From NCBI GenBank assembly GCA_944392765.1, contig CALXXU010000026.1, forward strand, positions 1 to 34,781: a stretch of 34,781 nucleotides of DNA. The letters are read 5' to 3'. The position numbers and the translations under genes are program-made. How positions within the stretch are numbered: position 1 is the stretch's first letter; each line of letters begins with the position of its first letter. Under the pieces are notes generated by a model. The model was not told where the DNA came from. It searched no databases and saw nothing but the letters and a program-made list of their open reading frames with translations. Shown piece after piece: positions 7,880 to 16,049 of the stretch. The stretch comes from an uncultured Anaerobiospirillum sp. GTDB lineage: Bacteria; Pseudomonadota; Gammaproteobacteria; Enterobacterales; Succinivibrionaceae.

Positions 7880-8492
7880 TTAGTGATAGACCCCCATCCA
7901 TGATGGACTTTTGGCATCCCTAAATTGGGGCAAGGACAGATTGGGGGCATGGCGCTAAGATCCGGCCTGCCATCAGCCCTGCCGCCCCGCCTTACGTGCC
8001 ATGGGGTGCACCAAGCGCCAAAATAGGCCGGTTATGGTTTGCCTGAGGCGGCTTAGGTGCGCAGCGCGTGCTTGGTTCTGTGAACTCGCGCGGCATTTTT
8101 GCGCGCTAGTTCACTGACTAGCTTAAGTCGTGATGCTAGAATTAGTAAGTTACCTAGGCTTCAGGCCTAGCTGACACTGAAGCGGGCTTAAGCACGCTTT
8201 AGTCTTGCCTTTTTCTAAGGTCCCGAACCACTCGGTTTCAGCGGACTTTTCCCAACAGATGTGTTGTTACTGTATTGCAGCAAGCTGAGCTTTGACTTAA
8301 GTTGAGTCAATGCTCCACCCTGGCCGCATTGCTGCATAGAGGCAACTCATTGCTGCATAAAAGGCAATAAGGCGTCAGCCTTTGATAGGCTCTAGCCTTA
8401 GAGGATTGCTCCACCAAAGACGCACACCAAGCTTGGGTCACCCCTGTGTTTGTGATTGCGCCCCTTGGTCTCAGATAGATTAGGACGGTCTA
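7880..8492. other. Long intergenic region rich in small inverted repeats
   Basis: No supported gene in 613 bases. It holds the right 35-bp repeat, a hairpin GCTAGT/ACTAGC (8105-8122), a hairpin CTAGGC/GCCTAG (8154-8170), an inverted repeat TTGACT/AGTCAA (8292-8310), two tandem copies of CATTGCTGCATA at a 21-bp period (8327-8359) and a stem AAGGC/GCCTT (8369-8382). The density of small palindromes suggests a structured leader or regulatory region for the TRAP-type gene downstream. Confidence 0.55.
7917..7951 (+). repeat. 35-bp direct repeat, right copy
   Basis: Identical to 6387-6421. It lies 37 bases after the stop of the AAA-ATPase-like gene and is preceded by a small hairpin CCATC/GATGG. 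Confidence 0.9.
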
Positions 8493-11411
8493 ATGCTTAA
8501 AAACTTCATCATTACTCCAAAAGGTCAGTTTGCTACTGCCTTTGGTGCGTGCGTCGTGTTAACGGTTGTTGCTGCCGTAGTCTCGAACAGCTCTGCTCCT
8601 GACTATGCTGTCACCTTGCGTCTGTCGCACGATCGCGTCGCCGGCTCCATTGCTGACTTGTCTGCTTACAAGTTCAAGGAGCTCATCGAAGAGAACTCCG
8701 GCGGCAAGGTCACCGTTGCCATTTACCCTAACAATGGCCTGTCGGCCGGCGACCAGCAAAAGGCCGTTGAGATGTTAAAGGACGGTGCGATCGACATTCA
8801 GATCTGCTCGGCCACTGACCTTTACAAGTTAGACCAACGCTTTGGCACCTTCTGGCTGCCATTCTTATTTGACAATGAAGAGCAAGCCTACTTCTTTGCC
8901 AAGGACGAGACCGTCAACGAGACCCTGCAATCGTGGCTCACTCCACACAAGTTAGATCTGCTCACCATGCACACCACTGGTGCCTTAGAGCTGTCTAACA
9001 ACAACCGCGTGATCGATTCCCCAGATGATCTGGAGGGCTTAAAGATCCGCGTCGCACCATCTGATTTTGCCAGCACCGTGATCTCTGAGCTGGGTGCCGA
9101 GCCAGTTGAGCTCGACTTTAGCGAAGTTCCTCACGCCTTAGAGCAAGGTGAGATCCAAGGCTTAACCTCGAACTTAGCCCTGTACTTATCGAGCAAGCTC
9201 TATGAGACTCAGCCATACCTCACCTTATGGAACGGTATGTATGACGTCCAGGTTTGGGTTGCCAACGAAGAGAGCTTAGGCAAGCTCGACGACAAGCTCA
9301 AGACCGCTTTCACCAAGAGCTTAACTGAGACGGTAACTTGGCAGCACAACCTCTTCACCGAGTTCAAGAAGCTCTATCTCAAGACCTTAGAGCAAAAGGG
9401 CGTCACCATCACCAACTTAGATGATGCTCAGCGCCAAGCTTTCCGTGAGAAGGTCAAGCCAATCTACAACAAGTACATTGAGGCTTTAGGCAACGACACC
9501 TTACTCTTCTTCTTGAGCCACCGTGGTGTCGATGTCGACCAAATCACCCCACTGGTCCCAATCGAGTACAACATTCAAAAGCAAGCTGAGGCTGCCGCCG
9601 CTGAGACCGTAGAGGCCGTCAAGGACGTAGTTCCAGTTGAGACCACCGAGCCAGCTCCAGCCGAGGAAGTAGCTCCAGTAGCCGAGGAGACCGCTCCAGC
9701 TGAGGAAGCCGCCCCTGCCGAGGAAGTAGCTCCAGTAGCTGAAGAGACCGCTCCAGCTGAGGAAGCTGCCCCTGCCGAGGAAGTTGCCCCTGCCGAGGAA
9801 GTTGCTCCAGTAGCCGAGGAGACCGCTCCAGCTGAGGAAGCTGCCCCTGCCGAGGAAGCTGCTCCAGTAGCCGAAGAGACCGCTCCTGCTGAGGAAGCTG
9901 CTCCAGTAGCTGAAGAGACCGCTCCAGCTGAGGAAGCTGCCCCTGCCGAGGAAGTTGCTCCAGTAGCCGAAGAGACCGCTCCTGCCGCTGAGGAAGCTGC
10001 CCCAGCCGAGACCACTCCAGTAGCTGAAGAGACCGCTCCAGCTGAGGAAGCTGCCCCTGCTGAGGAAGTTGCTCCAGTAGCTCAAGAGACTATTCCTGCC
10101 ATTGAGCTCACTCCAGCTCAACCTGCTCCAGTTGCTGAGGAAACCGCTCCTGCCGCTGAAGAGGCTGTATTAGCCGAGGTCACCACCGAGCCTGCCCCAG
10201 TTGCTGAGCCAGCTCCAGTGGCTGAAGTCCCTGCTGCTCCAGTTTCGGGCTCTGAGCTGCACGGCTTAGTTGAGGACGATCCAGCTGTTCCAGGCTTCAA
10301 GCCAGTCGTTGAGGATTACGCCTCCGCTTCGGGCTTTGAGCCAGTTGTAACCGAGAACGCCGCTTTATCCGGCCAAGGCCGCAGCGGCTTAGTCGAGGAT
10401 ATCCCAGAGGTTTCGGGCTTTGACCCAATCATTGAGGACTACGCCTCCGCTTCGGGCTTCTTACCTGTAGTTGAGGAAACCCCAGCCGTTCAGGGCTTTG
10501 AGCCAGTAACCACGGCTCCTCGTTACCTCCACGACGATCGCGTCTACCAGCGTCACGTTGCTCCACCACGCGGCTATAACGAGCCACGTCAGTACCGTGA
10601 CTATCGCGAGACCGCCCCACAGGGCTTTGAGGACAGCTACGATTATGGCTATGACTACGGTTACGGCTATGACTACTATGCTGCCCCACGTGGCTTTGAC
10701 AATGGCTGCGCTGTTCCAGCACCACGCCACATGGCACCACGCGGCTTCGAGCCAGACTACCGTGCTCCAGCCCCACGCCACATGGCACCACGCGGCTTCG
10801 AGCCAGATTACCGTGCTCCAGCCCCACGCCATATGGTTCCACGTGCTCCAGCTCCAGGCCAGTACCAGGCCATCCCAGAGCAGAGCACCATTCAGTACAT
10901 TGAGGTAGCTCCAGGCAAGTTCCAGGCAGTACAAGTAACCCCATTACAAGAGGTTAAGATTGCTCCGGTTCCAGCTCCAATGCCAAAGCCATTACCTCCA
11001 AAGGCTCCTAAGGCACCAGCTCCAGCACCGGTAGCCCCAGCTCCAGTAGCTCCGGCTCCAGCCCCTGTTGCTCCAGCTGTAGTTCCAGTCGCCCCAGCTC
11101 CGGTTGCTCCAGCAGTAGCTCCAGCTCCAGTACCTGAGGTTCAGCCAGCTGTCGTCCAGCCAGCCACCGCTCCTGAGACCGAAGCCCCTGCTTCGATCAC
11201 CCAAGAGCCAGCTGCCCCAGCTCCAGTTGAAGCCGCTCCAGTAGCAGCTCCAGTTGAGGCCGCCCCAGTAGCAACTCCAGTTGAGGCTGCTCCGGTTGAG
11301 GCCGCTCCAGTTGAGGCCGCTCCTGCTGCCCCAGAGGCCGCCCCAGTAGCAACTCCAGTTGAGGCTGCTCCAGTTGAGGCCGCTCCAGCTGAGGCCGCAC
11401 CAGCTGCCTAA
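8493..11411 (+). CDS. TRAP-type solute-binding protein (DctP) with about 600-residue low-complexity tail
   Basis: A 972-residue protein. Residues 14-31 form one hydrophobic signal or anchor segment. Residues 38-345 are a DctP/TRAP substrate-binding domain: TLRLSHDRVAGS, FKELIEENSGGKVTV, GLKIRVAPSDF with the conserved Arg (186) that binds carboxylates, and WNGMYDVQVWVANEE. From about 360 the protein becomes repetitive: AEEVAPVAEETAP units (about 385-560), two VEDYASASGF/IEDYASASGF units near 605-660, a Tyr/Gly/Asp-rich stretch (DYGYDYGYGYDYY), three PRHMAP/VPRGFEPDYRAPA-type units near 745-785, then APAPVAP and VEAAPVA runs to the end. Typical DctP proteins have about 330 residues. No DctQ or DctM gene is near. 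Tail function unknown; it may tether or extend the domain across the periplasm, which is inference. Confidence 0.83.
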   Translation: MLKNFIITPKGQFATAFGACVVLTVVAAVVSNSSAPDYAVTLRLSHDRVAGSIADLSAYKFKELIEENSGGKVTVAIYPNNGLSAGDQQKAVEMLKDGAIDIQICSATDLYKLDQRFGTFWLPFLFDNEEQAYFFAKDETVNETLQSWLTPHKLDLLTMHTTGALELSNNNRVIDSPDDLEGLKIRVAPSDFASTVISELGAEPVELDFSEVPHALEQGEIQGLTSNLALYLSSKLYETQPYLTLWNGMYDVQVWVANEESLGKLDDKLKTAFTKSLTETVTWQHNLFTEFKKLYLKTLEQKGVTITNLDDAQRQAFREKVKPIYNKYIEALGNDTLLFFLSHRGVDVDQITPLVPIEYNIQKQAEAAAAETVEAVKDVVPVETTEPAPAEEVAPVAEETAPAEEAAPAEEVAPVAEETAPAEEAAPAEEVAPAEEVAPVAEETAPAEEAAPAEEAAPVAEETAPAEEAAPVAEETAPAEEAAPAEEVAPVAEETAPAAEEAAPAETTPVAEETAPAEEAAPAEEVAPVAQETIPAIELTPAQPAPVAEETAPAAEEAVLAEVTTEPAPVAEPAPVAEVPAAPVSGSELHGLVEDDPAVPGFKPVVEDYASASGFEPVVTENAALSGQGRSGLVEDIPEVSGFDPIIEDYASASGFLPVVEETPAVQGFEPVTTAPRYLHDDRVYQRHVAPPRGYNEPRQYRDYRETAPQGFEDSYDYGYDYGYGYDYYAAPRGFDNGCAVPAPRHMAPRGFEPDYRAPAPRHMAPRGFEPDYRAPAPRHMVPRAPAPGQYQAIPEQSTIQYIEVAPGKFQAVQVTPLQEVKIAPVPAPMPKPLPPKAPKAPAPAPVAPAPVAPAPAPVAPAVVPVAPAPVAPAVAPAPVPEVQPAVVQPATAPETEAPASITQEPAAPAPVEAAPVAAPVEAAPVATPVEAAPVEAAPVEAAPAAPEAAPVATPVEAAPVEAAPAEAAPAA

Positions 11412-11439
11412 CTGAAGTAGCTTAAGCTTTCTATCTGAG

Positions 11440-11475
11440 AAAAAGCCCTGTCGCCTGCGGTGATGGGGCTTTTTT
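11440..11475 (+). terminator. Intrinsic terminator of the TRAP-type gene
   Basis: AAAAAGCCC...GGGGCTTTTTT with an inner GTCGCC/GGTGAT extension (two G-U pairs) and TGC loop. This is a strong stem followed by a T run, 29 bases after the stop. Confidence 0.88.
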
Positions 11476-11694
11476 CATGGGAACAAAATATCGTGATTTC
11501 ACCGCTAGGGGCTTTGATCACAACGCAAAGTTTGATAATCTTGCTCTCGAAAATTGGTGTTGTTTCGGGTAGCTACGCTCAGCTCGATGCTCTAAATTTT
11601 TTTTTTGACTGCAAGTTCGGGCCTTTCTTTTTGTTGTGTTGCACCTGTCACCAAGCTGCGCGGTATTGTTGCCCATTAGATCAAGGAAGGCCGT

Positions 11695-12360
11695 ATGATT
11701 TTCTACGTTGAAGATGACAACAGTATCCGCGAGATCGTCCTGTACTCGCTCAATTCCATGGGCTTAGAAGCTCAAGGCTTTGCCGATGGCGCCAGCTTCT
11801 TAAAAGCCTTGGAGACGCAGCGTCCTTCGCTCATCATGCTGGACGTGATGCTCCCTGACACCGATGGCGTGTCCCTCCTCAAGCTGCTCAAGCGCAACGT
11901 CAAGACCGCGGACTTACCGGTCATTATGGCCACCGCCCGTGGCGCCGAGATCGAGAAGATCCAGGCCTTAGACCTGGGTGCCGACGATTACCTGGCCAAG
12001 CCTTTCTCCATGATGGAGATGGTCGCGCGCGTCAAGGCGGTACTGCGCCGCTACAAGCAAGATGAGCCTAAGGTGCTGTCCGCAGGTGACCTCACCATCG
12101 ACGAGAACAGCCACGTGGTCAGCGCCGGTGGCAATCAGATCGACCTCACCTACAAGGAGTACGAGCTCTTAGCCCTGCTCTTAAAGCACCAAGGCCGCGT
12201 TTACAGCCGCGAGCAAATCCTCGACCTCATCTGGGGCCATGACTATGACGGCGAGAGCCGCACGGTCGACGTCCATATCCGCACCCTGCGCGCTAAGTTA
12301 GGCGACAGCGCTAACCTCATCAAGACCGTGCGCGGTGTTGGCTACAAGCTCGAGATCTAG
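11695..12360 (+). CDS. phoB: PhoB-like response regulator (OmpR family)
   Basis: A 221-residue two-component regulator. The receiver domain (1-118) has acidic residues D7-D8, the phosphoacceptor D50 in LIMLDVMLP, T80 and K102 in YLAKPF. The OmpR-type winged helix follows (about 125-221) with DLTYKEYELLALLLKHQGRVYSR-like and RTVDVHIRTLRAKLG blocks. AAGGAAGG precedes the ATG. It is followed after 153 bases by a PhoR-like kinase, so a phosphate-starvation role is likely; phoU and pst genes are not in view. Other OmpR-family pairs cannot be fully excluded. Confidence 0.82.
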   Translation: MIFYVEDDNSIREIVLYSLNSMGLEAQGFADGASFLKALETQRPSLIMLDVMLPDTDGVSLLKLLKRNVKTADLPVIMATARGAEIEKIQALDLGADDYLAKPFSMMEMVARVKAVLRRYKQDEPKVLSAGDLTIDENSHVVSAGGNQIDLTYKEYELLALLLKHQGRVYSREQILDLIWGHDYDGESRTVDVHIRTLRAKLGDSANLIKTVRGVGYKLEI

Positions 12361-12419
12361 GCGCCCGCCCCTTGAGCTTAAGCCCCATAAAGCCTAAACT
12401 CAGGCCCACACTTATCTCT

Positions 12420-12479
12420 GCCGTCAAGACCTAGCCCCTGCAAACTTACGCTGACAGGGCCCCTTAGGCAGGTGACGGC
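12420..12479 (+). other. Nested RNA-type hairpin between phoB and phoR
   Basis: GCCGTCA (12420-12426) pairs with TGACGGC (12473-12479). Inside it CCTA (12430-12433) pairs with TAGG (12465-12468), and inside that CCCTG (12436-12440) pairs with CAGGG (12455-12459). The three stems are coaxially compatible. It may set the phoB/phoR expression ratio; this is inference. Confidence 0.5.
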
Positions 12480-12513
12480 CGGGACTTCTTTTGCCTTTTG
12501 CTGAGGTCGCATT

Positions 12514-14430
12514 GTGCGCCAAAAAATATTTCGCACCTTTGTCGAGCTGTCCTTAGGGATCTTGCTTGCTATCGGCACAGCTGCCTTCCTGATTCACCAA
12601 TACCTTAAGACCCAAGACGAGGTGCACTACCTCCAAAACTTCGGTACCGTGCTCGCCAGCGCTATCAATGAGAGCGGCTGGGAGTTCTTAGAGCATGCCG
12701 CCCCCAAGTGGCTGCGCATCACCATTATTGACCCTGATGGCACGGTGCTCTTTGACTCGAAGCTTGACGAAACCAAGATGGAAAATCACGGCAAGCGCAT
12801 CGAAGTCCAAAGCTTGCTCGACCACACTATGGCCGACGATAGTCTCGACGATATCGGTACTCCGCTTAATTTCAACATCAGTCGTTTTTCGCAGAGCTTA
12901 CAGCGCCAGACCTACTACCACGCCCTACTCTTAAAGTCAGGGCAGATTCTGCGCTTATCCTTTGCCAGCAACTCGCTCTTTTTATACACCCCGCACTTCA
13001 CCATCTTTTTGACCTTTATCCTGCTTGCGCTGGTGAGTGGCTGTTATTTTCTGGCGACCAAGCTGGCCCGCTCCTTTATGGCTCCGATCAATGCGATTGA
13101 GCTCAACAAGCTTCATAATTTTCAGGACTTGTCGAACTCAGCGCAAAAGCTCAAGAGCACCTATCCTGAGTTAGAGCCGTTCTTATGGCGCATCAGCGTC
13201 CAGCAACGCAAGATCGATGAGCAGATCGACGAGCTCCGTCTGAAAAACAACGAATTTCAGGCTATTACCAAGTCGATGTCTGACGGTTTGGTTCTGATCA
13301 ACGCCAAGGGCAACATTGTCTCGATCAACAAGGCTGCGCGCACGATCTTTGGCGTCACCAAGGAAAATTGCCTCAATCAAAGCTATGTGACCATCGATAG
13401 TGCTCAGTACTTAAAGGACATGATGGACAATAGCATCACAGCGCCCAAGCAAACCAAGGCGATTACCCGTGACGGTCGCGACTACGAAATCAGATTTAGC
13501 AAAATAAGCGACAACGAGACCTGTGTCGGCTACGTCATGATTATCTTAGACGTCACCGAGAAGAAGCGTACTGAGCAGCTGCGCCAAGAGTTCACCGCCA
13601 ATGTCTCGCATGAGCTCAAGACCCCGCTGCAAGCCATTATTGGTTACTCCGAGCTGATGGCTAACGGCATTGTGTCGCCCAATGACATTCCGCACTTTGC
13701 TTCACGCATTCACAAGCAAAGCACCCGCCTTAAGAGCTTGATCGAAGACATTATCTTCTTGTCGCACTTAGACGAGGGGCAGGTTGCGAACTTAGAGCAG
13801 TGCGACGTCAAGCAAATTTGCTATGAGGTCTTTGACGATCTGCAAGAAAAGGCGACCGAGCGCGAGGTCAAGCTCCAGGTTCAAGGTGAGCAGCTCATTA
13901 TTACTGCCGTCAAGCGCTACCTTTACGAGCTCATTTACAACTTGGTCGACAACGCGATTCGCTACAACCGCCCACAAGGCACAGTCACCGTGAACTTACG
14001 CAGCCACAGCAACAAGTGCACGATTGCGGTAAGGGATACCGGTATTGGCATTGCCCCAGAGGAGCAGCACCGCATTTTTGAGCGCTTCTATCGTGTAGAC
14101 AAGTCGCACTCGCGCCAAACCGGCGGCACCGGCTTAGGCCTCTCGATCGTCAAGCGTGTGGTGCTCTACCACTACGGCAAGATCAAGATTGCAAGCAAGT
14201 TAGGTGAGGGCACGACCTTTACCATCACCTTCAACTTCAACAAGCTCCAAGAGCTCGCCGCCCTCAACGAGCGCAAGCAGCAGGCCCTGCGTGAGCGCAA
14301 TCAGGAGATTCCGCAAGCGCCAAGCACGATGCGCAGCGCCGCCGAGCTCACCGCCCCGATCTCAGCGCCGCCTGCGTCCAGCACGGCCCACGACCTGACG
14401 CCGTCAAGCGAGCGCATCCAAACTCCCTAA
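12514..14430 (+). CDS. phoR: PhoR-like membrane sensor histidine kinase
   Basis: A 638-residue kinase starting with GTG at 12514 after GAGGTC. Membrane segments lie at about 9-28 and 162-184, enclosing a periplasmic sensor of about 130 residues. A PAS domain follows at roughly 245-345 (MSDGLVLINAKGNIVSINKAA). HisKA has the phosphoacceptor H366 in NVSHELKTPL. The ATPase domain has the N box LVDNAIRYN (N480), DTGIGI near 508 and GTGLGLSIVK near 538. The last 65 residues are a Pro/Ala/Ser-rich tail not typical of PhoR. It is longer than E. coli PhoR (431 residues), mainly because of the periplasmic sensor, more like the Gram-positive layout. It pairs with the upstream PhoB-like regulator. Confidence 0.8.
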   Translation: MRQKIFRTFVELSLGILLAIGTAAFLIHQYLKTQDEVHYLQNFGTVLASAINESGWEFLEHAAPKWLRITIIDPDGTVLFDSKLDETKMENHGKRIEVQSLLDHTMADDSLDDIGTPLNFNISRFSQSLQRQTYYHALLLKSGQILRLSFASNSLFLYTPHFTIFLTFILLALVSGCYFLATKLARSFMAPINAIELNKLHNFQDLSNSAQKLKSTYPELEPFLWRISVQQRKIDEQIDELRLKNNEFQAITKSMSDGLVLINAKGNIVSINKAARTIFGVTKENCLNQSYVTIDSAQYLKDMMDNSITAPKQTKAITRDGRDYEIRFSKISDNETCVGYVMIILDVTEKKRTEQLRQEFTANVSHELKTPLQAIIGYSELMANGIVSPNDIPHFASRIHKQSTRLKSLIEDIIFLSHLDEGQVANLEQCDVKQICYEVFDDLQEKATEREVKLQVQGEQLIITAVKRYLYELIYNLVDNAIRYNRPQGTVTVNLRSHSNKCTIAVRDTGIGIAPEEQHRIFERFYRVDKSHSRQTGGTGLGLSIVKRVVLYHYGKIKIASKLGEGTTFTITFNFNKLQELAALNERKQQALRERNQEIPQAPSTMRSAAELTAPISAPPASSTAHDLTPSSERIQTP

Positions 14431-14870
14431 CAAAAAGCGCCCTTAGTTGACCAAGCATCCAGCGGCCTTAGTTGACAATTGAGGCCGCCCAGCGCACAGT
14501 ACAAACAATGTGATTAGCAGATCTGGTGTAGCAAATCAATGATAATCAATGGTGGCAGTCACTTCAGCAATTAGCCGTGTTGCTGCTAGTAATTACAAAT
14601 GTATTACTCACCAGTAATTTAAGATATAAAAGCCTTGTTATCTAGCTAGTTCACCGTAATTTAGCAAGACAGCCAGTTAGTATCGGGCTCACTGGCATGA
14701 CTCAGGGGTTGCCATAAAGCTCATATCGCCATTTAGCTTATTTATCAGCTTTTATGACACCTCCGTTGTAATCCCCCTAAGTCATGCCAGTGACCCAAAC
14801 CGGCAATCCTCACCTCAAAATTTTGCCTAACAATGCTCAATGACAGCACAGGTTAAAAACTCAAAATCAG
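14431..14870. other. AT-richer intergenic region with repeats, no gene seen
   Basis: Between phoR and the toxin-antitoxin pair. It contains two direct copies of CCTTAGTTGACMA (14441-14453, 14466-14478), a 7-bp hairpin GCGGCCT/AGGCCGC (14462-14488) that may end phoR transcription, and the large inverted repeat at 14685-14796. It is visibly richer in A and T than the flanking genes. Confidence 0.55.
14685..14796. repeat. Large inverted repeat, MITE-like
   Basis: TCACTGGCATGACT (14689-14702) is exactly complementary to AGTCATGCCAGTGA (14780-14793). Pairing resumes after one mismatch with AGGGG against CCCCT. A second inner inverted repeat (ATAAAGCT near 14714 against AGCTTTTAT near 14750) makes the 110-base unit foldable end to end. 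No protein is encoded. It could be a non-autonomous element remnant or a structured RNA. Confidence 0.65.
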
Positions 14871-14899
14871 TTCACATTTTCATCATTTTGTAATACAAT
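14871..14899 (+). promoter_or_regulatory. Promoter and operator of the toxin-antitoxin operon
   Basis: TTCACA (14871-14876) and TACAAT (14894-14899) are separated by 17 bases. The palindrome TTGTA-A-TACAA (14888-14898) overlaps the -10, a natural place for autoregulation by a ribbon-helix-helix antitoxin. Confidence 0.6.
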
Positions 14900-14952
14900 G
14901 TACGCAAATCAGCACACAGCGTGTTACTGATTAATATCTTGGAGACTATATC

Positions 14953-15234
14953 ATGTCAACTGCAACCATCAACGTTCGTCTTGACGCTGACCTTAAAAAA
15001 CAGTTTGAAGACTTCTGCAATGACGTTGGTATGTCCGTTTCTACTGCTATCAACTTATGTGTACGCAGGATAGTCAAGGACAACAAACTTCCTTTCGAGA
15101 TTAGTAGCGACATTCCAAATGAGGAAACGTTAGCTGCAATTGAGGAAGTCAAGCGTATGAGAGCTGACCCGAACCTTGGCAAGACTTATACCGATGTCGA
15201 TCAAATGATGGAGGAAATTCTTGCTGATGCTTAA
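14953..15234 (+). CDS. dinJ: RelB/DinJ-family antitoxin
   Basis: A 93-residue protein. The N-terminal ribbon-helix-helix (ATINVRLDADLKKQFEDFC, then GMSVSTAINLCVRRIV) is the RelB/DinJ DNA-binding and dimerisation module; the acidic C-terminal half (EETLAAIEEVKRM, DVDQMMEEILADA) should wrap the toxin. GGAG lies 9 bases before the ATG. It overlaps the downstream toxin gene by 8 bases (ATGCTTAA), typical of type II operons. It neutralises the toxin and probably represses its own promoter through the TTGTAATACAA palindrome. Confidence 0.88.
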   Translation: MSTATINVRLDADLKKQFEDFCNDVGMSVSTAINLCVRRIVKDNKLPFEISSDIPNEETLAAIEEVKRMRADPNLGKTYTDVDQMMEEILADA

Positions 15235-15505
15235 GGTTAGACCATCGACCAAATTCAAGAAGGACGCACAAAGACTCAAGCGCCGTGGTTTCAACCTAAC
15301 TTTGCTCAATGAAGTTATCAAGCTTCTTGCAACTGGCGAAAGGCTACCTGAAAAATACCAAGAACATCAACTAGTCGGTCAATTTGCTGGATGTCTTGAA
15401 TGTCATGTCGCCAACGATTGGCTTCTAGTTTATGAGATTGATAAGACCGAGCTAAAGCTGCTACTTACAAGAACTGGTACGCACAGCGATTTGTTTAAAA
15501 AATAG
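15227..15505 (+). CDS. yafQ: YafQ-family mRNA-interferase toxin
   Basis: A 92-residue RelE/YafQ-type ribosome-dependent endoribonuclease. The residues needed by E. coli YafQ are present: H47 (EHQLVG), H60, D64 and W65 in CHVANDWLLVYE, R82 and H86 in TRTGTHSDLF, and F90. All catalytic positions are intact, so the toxin should be active. ATG at 15227 gives an 8-base overlap with the antitoxin gene; TTG at 15221 is an alternative with better spacing to GGAGG at 15210-15214. Confidence 0.87.
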   Translation: MLKVRPSTKFKKDAQRLKRRGFNLTLLNEVIKLLATGERLPEKYQEHQLVGQFAGCLECHVANDWLLVYEIDKTELKLLLTRTGTHSDLFKK

Positions 15506-15522
15506 CATCTAATCTCAATATT

Positions 15523-15557
15523 AAACGCCTGTTTTCGACTTCGGAACAGGCGTTTTT
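15523..15557 (+). terminator. Intrinsic terminator of the toxin-antitoxin operon
   Basis: An 11-bp perfect stem AAACGCCTGTT/AACAGGCGTTT followed by TT, 17 bases after the toxin stop codon. Confidence 0.9.
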
Positions 15558-15710
15558 ACTTGAAGTTGAACTAAACCTCCGATTGGATATAACCAGTTAG
15601 TCACTGCTGTGATTAGTTATTTGTTACTTGTCCTGAATCTCATCTGTTATCACTTAAACTACAAGAATTGCAGGTGGATATGCGAACGGCTGCATCTGAG
15701 AGCCTTTCTG

Positions 15711-15903
15711 CAACTTTAGTCGACCTGTACGGTCGTGTGCCACCTTTGAGTAAACAACCACCTAAAACGGCTCTTTGCGCTGTACCTGCAATCACTCTTA
15801 AGCTCTTTGTGGTAATCATAAGAGCCATAAACAGGCAGAAAGCACGATATCTGTGGCTGTTTGCTTCTAAGTGGCAGTCGACCGTACAGGTCGACTTTAG
15901 TTG
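15711..15903. mobile_element. MITE-like palindromic element 1 (193 bp)
   Basis: The two ends are inverted repeats of about 45 bp. The left end carries AGTCGACCTGTACGGTCG and then GTGCCAC; the right end read in reverse carries the same AGTCGACCTGTACGGTCG and then ACTGCCAC, and both continue with AAACA-type sequence. No transposase is encoded; short frames on both strands look alike only because of the repeat. No clear target duplication is visible. Copies of its core occur at 17714-17942. Confidence 0.7.
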
Positions 15904-15940
15904 GCATTTTAAGACCCGTGCACACGGTTCAGAATCCAAC

Positions 15941-15992
15941 AAAAAATAAGCGCCGCGCTTGGAGCCTTCTGGTCACTTCAAGCACGACGCTT
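15941..15992 (-). terminator. Terminator of the DUF805 F-E transcript
   Basis: Read on the minus strand, a 14-bp stem (15979-15992 with 15948-15961, two G-U pairs) with a 17-base loop is followed by ATTTTTT, 58 bases after the stop of copy E. Confidence 0.8.
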
Positions 15993-16049
15993 AGTGTTGT
16001 GTTTCTATAGGAGATTATTATGACTGCGGCATCGCCGCTACACCGTTAC

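Noticed and set aside
9640-10110. Repeat block considered as a CRISPR array
   Set aside because: The repeats are in-frame codon repeats within a protein, without unique spacers of uniform length.
9501-11400. Long open frames antisense to the TRAP-type gene tail
   Set aside because: They are shadows of the Ala/Pro/Glu repeats: in the opposite strand these give Ser/Gly/Leu or Gln/Leu repeats with no start signals.
11634-11662. Pho box upstream of phoB
   Set aside because: Only one good CTGTCAC heptamer is seen; the repeats 11 bases on either side match poorly.
15640-15949. Overlapping short frames on both strands at the 193-bp palindromic element
   Set aside because: Their similarity to each other arises from the inverted repeats; no independent coding evidence.
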